A DNA stretch of 15,499 bases from Oscillospiraceae bacterium (lineage in GTDB: Bacteria > Bacillota > Clostridia > Oscillospirales > Acutalibacteraceae), in contig JAISII010000146.1 in the NCBI GenBank assembly GCA_031262125.1, positions 1 to 15,499 on the forward strand, in the 5' to 3' direction. Below the pieces are notes generated by a model. That model did no database searches. It was not told the DNA's origin and worked only from the letters and a program-made list of their open reading frames with translations. This document shows positions 14,123 through 15,499 of the stretch, piece after piece. Position numbers and translations under genes: made by a program. Positions within the stretch are counted from its first letter, which is position 1, and each line of letters starts with the position of its first letter.

Positions 14123-14713
14123 TTAACCGTCAATTTCCTCAGGTTCGCTCTCGTCGTCATCCTCAAGCGAAGAAAAATCAAACTCCAGCGGTTCGCCGCA
14201 ATTTGGGCATTCAATGCTACCCTCCAGCAGAATATCCTCAGAGAAGCAAATGCTTTCGCCGCACTTGCCGCAGGTTACTTCGTAATATTCGTCGTCCAAT
14301 TCGTCATAATCGTCGTCCATACAACCGCAATCGCAAACCGGTCCGCAGGTGCAAGGCTCGCCTTCGTTGCAACCGCAATCGCAATCGGGTCCGCAGTCGC
14401 AATCGGCAACTTTGCCCAAACGCTTTGCAAGCATATCGAACAATTCATCAAAGTCCTCAACTGTATCGTTCAAATCTTCCAGTTCTTCATCAATATCGTC
14501 CAACTCTTCGTCAATATCTTCAAGCTCTTCCTGCATTTCCTCAAGCTCTTCAACAATGCTGTCGATATCGTCTGTGTTGGAGTCAACGGTTTCGCAAACC
14601 TCTTCCAAAAGCTTAACAATTTCGAGCAAAACTTTGTTTTCGTCTGCTGCTTCGCTGAGTTTTAAACCGTCGCAAAGCCCTTTTATATATGCTGCCTTTT
14701 TGGTTAATTCCAT
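14123..14713 (-). CDS. Acidic coiled-coil zinc-ribbon protein (CD1247-type N-terminus) with Cys cluster
   Basis: A 196-aa, strongly acidic cytosolic protein of unknown function. Residues 1-42 (ELTKKAAYIKGLCDGLKL, then KVLLEIVKLLEEV) fit the CD1247 N-terminal domain seen in Clostridia, often next to efp to my knowledge. Residues about 50-95 are an Asp/Glu/Leu heptad-like coiled coil. Residues 105-131 hold ten cysteines in CDC/CGC pairs (CDCGPDCDCGC, then CTCGPVCDCGC), resembling a metallothionein-like metal site. Residues 148-172 form a zinc ribbon with C148-x2-C151 and C169-x2-C172. The ATG at 14713 has GGAAGG nine bases upstream; a longer frame to 14755 lacks support. It lies 64 bases after efp with no terminator between, so co-transcription is likely, perhaps with its own extra promoter. 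Confidence 0.85.
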   Translation of the reverse strand: MELTKKAAYIKGLCDGLKLSEAADENKVLLEIVKLLEEVCETVDSNTDDIDSIVEELEEMQEELEDIDEELDDIDEELEDLNDTVEDFDELFDMLAKRLGKVADCDCGPDCDCGCNEGEPCTCGPVCDCGCMDDDYDELDDEYYEVTCGKCGESICFSEDILLEGSIECPNCGEPLEFDFSSLEDDDESEPEEIDG

Positions 14714-14740
14714 AGTTTTGTACCTTCCTTTTTTTGAAAT

Positions 14741-14769
14741 TCTATATTCTGTCAAAGCCGATTATTCAA
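14741..14769 (-). promoter_or_regulatory. Possible internal promoter before the Cys-rich gene
   Basis: On the minus strand, TTGAAT (14764-14769) and TATAGA (14741-14746) are separated by 17 bases in the efp-downstream gap. Predicted start is about 21 bases before the ATG at 14713. The boxes are moderate matches, so this would add to, not replace, read-through from efp. Confidence 0.38.
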
Positions 14770-14777
14770 CAAAAAGC

Positions 14778-15335
14778 TTATGCTCGCCCTAAATAATCGC
14801 CTGTGCGTGTGTCGATTTGAATAACCTCGCCCTCGTCGATAAACAGCGGCACTTTAACCTCGGCACCTGTTTCTACAATTGCTGGTTTGGTTGCGTTTGT
14901 GGCGGTGTTGCCTTTAAAGCCCGGGTCGGTTTTTGTGATTTTAAGCTCAACAAAGTTAGGCGGTTCTACGCCGAAAACATTGCCTTTAAACGAAAGTATT
15001 TTGCAAACCATACCCTCTTTAACAAACTTAAAGTTGTCGCCCATAACGGTTGCGTTAATGGGGTTTTGCTCCCAAGTTTCGGTGTCCATAAAATAATACA
15101 AATCGCCGTCTTGGTAGCTGTATTCCATATCCTTGCGTTCAACATATGCAGGGGGGAACTTATCGTTGGGGTTAAAGCTGCGTTCAACCACTGCCCCTGT
15201 AATAACATTGCGAATTTTTGTGCGAACAAACGCTGCACCCTTGCCCGGCTTTACGTGCTGAAATTCTATTATAGAAACAACCTGCCCGTCCAGTTCAAAA
15301 GTTACACCGTTTCTAAAATCTCCGGCTGAAATCAT
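14778..15335 (-). CDS. efp: Elongation factor P
   Basis: A tRNA-shaped translation factor that binds between the P and E sites and rescues ribosomes stalled at polyproline stretches. The 185 aa are full length with all three beta-barrel domains. The N-terminal KOW-like domain reads MISAGDFRNGVTFELDGQ and has the tip loop VKPGKGAAFVR with K32 where many bacteria carry a modified lysine. The middle domain includes FMDTETWEQ. The C-terminal OB domain ends in GEVIQIDTRTGDYLGRA, the family signature. No modifying enzyme gene is seen in the window. GGAGG lies eight bases before the ATG. It is the first gene of a two-gene unit with the Cys-rich protein and follows a consensus promoter with a 110-base leader. 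Confidence 0.97.
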   Translation of the reverse strand: MISAGDFRNGVTFELDGQVVSIIEFQHVKPGKGAAFVRTKIRNVITGAVVERSFNPNDKFPPAYVERKDMEYSYQDGDLYYFMDTETWEQNPINATVMGDNFKFVKEGMVCKILSFKGNVFGVEPPNFVELKITKTDPGFKGNTATNATKPAIVETGAEVKVPLFIDEGEVIQIDTRTGDYLGRA

Positions 15336-15374
15336 TGTATCGTCCTCCGTTGTACTGTTTTTTTAAACCTCATC

Positions 15375-15402
15375 ATTATAATGTGCAATATTGCACGCAC
15401 AA
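15375..15402 (-). promoter_or_regulatory. Possible second efp promoter with palindrome in its spacer
   Basis: On the minus strand, TTGTGC (15397-15402), 16 bases, then TATAAT (15375-15380). Fourteen of the 16 spacer bases are the perfect palindrome GTGCAATATTGCAC (15383-15396). The -35 is weak, but a palindrome exactly between the boxes suggests an operator or a transcribed hairpin within the leader of the upstream promoter. Confidence 0.45.
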
Positions 15403-15447
15403 TTCGATGAAATTTGCATAATTTTACCTTTTATTTTAACTCTATCA

Positions 15448-15476
15448 ATTATACACAAACGCAGCGTTAGTGTCAA
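15448..15476 (-). promoter_or_regulatory. Consensus sigma-A promoter of efp
   Basis: On the minus strand, TTGACA (15471-15476), exactly 17 bases, then TATAAT (15448-15453): a perfect match to the housekeeping consensus in both boxes and spacing. Start is predicted near 15441, about 105 bases before the efp ATG. This implies strong, probably constitutive expression, as fits EF-P. Confidence 0.88.
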
Positions 15477-15499
15477 CTCAAATTTGCTATTTTGTTTTA

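Overview
The window is chromosomal DNA of a low-to-mid GC, spore-forming Clostridia-type Firmicute, probably near Oscillospiraceae/Ruminococcaceae. The pointers are a YunB-type sporulation protein, DivIVA and SepF together, a Firmicute-like endonuclease MutL, the order miaB - ymcA-like - mutS - mutL (as in Bacillus, where cotE sits between ymcA and mutS), and good Shine-Dalgarno sites before nearly every gene. No phage, transposase, CRISPR, rRNA or tRNA was seen.

Layout from right to left (almost everything is on the minus strand). At 14.1-15.5 kb, efp (elongation factor P) sits behind a consensus promoter and is followed by a Cys-rich/zinc-ribbon protein; a strong terminator at 14.06-14.10 kb closes this unit. 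At 13.2-13.9 kb, yunB stands alone with its own promoter. At 12.37-13.13 kb is the only plus-strand island: an AT-rich unrecognised gene with its own promoter, overlapped at its end by a tiny, apparently frameshifted membrane ORF.

From 12.25 kb down to 1.08 kb runs one long minus-strand array, apparently an operon: miaB, a YlbF/YmcA-family gene, mutS, mutL, miaA, an HlyD-like envelope protein, yggS, sepF and divIVA, ended by a hairpin terminator at 1.03-1.07 kb. It joins both steps of ms2i6A37 tRNA modification (MiaA, then MiaB), mismatch repair (MutS, MutL) and cell division (SepF, DivIVA). A block of closely packed palindromes lies inside the array between mutS and the ymcA-like gene, and a short AT-rich repeat stands before both mutS and mutL.

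At the left end, a rod-shaped RNA at about 650-832 best fits 6S RNA (SsrS). It lies upstream of, and in the same direction as, a gpsA gene that runs off the window edge.

I see no clearly new multi-gene system. The most unusual items are the palindrome block, the AT-rich island with its frameshifted mini-ORF, the ten-cysteine cluster in the protein next to EF-P, and a palindrome sitting exactly in the spacer of a possible second efp promoter.
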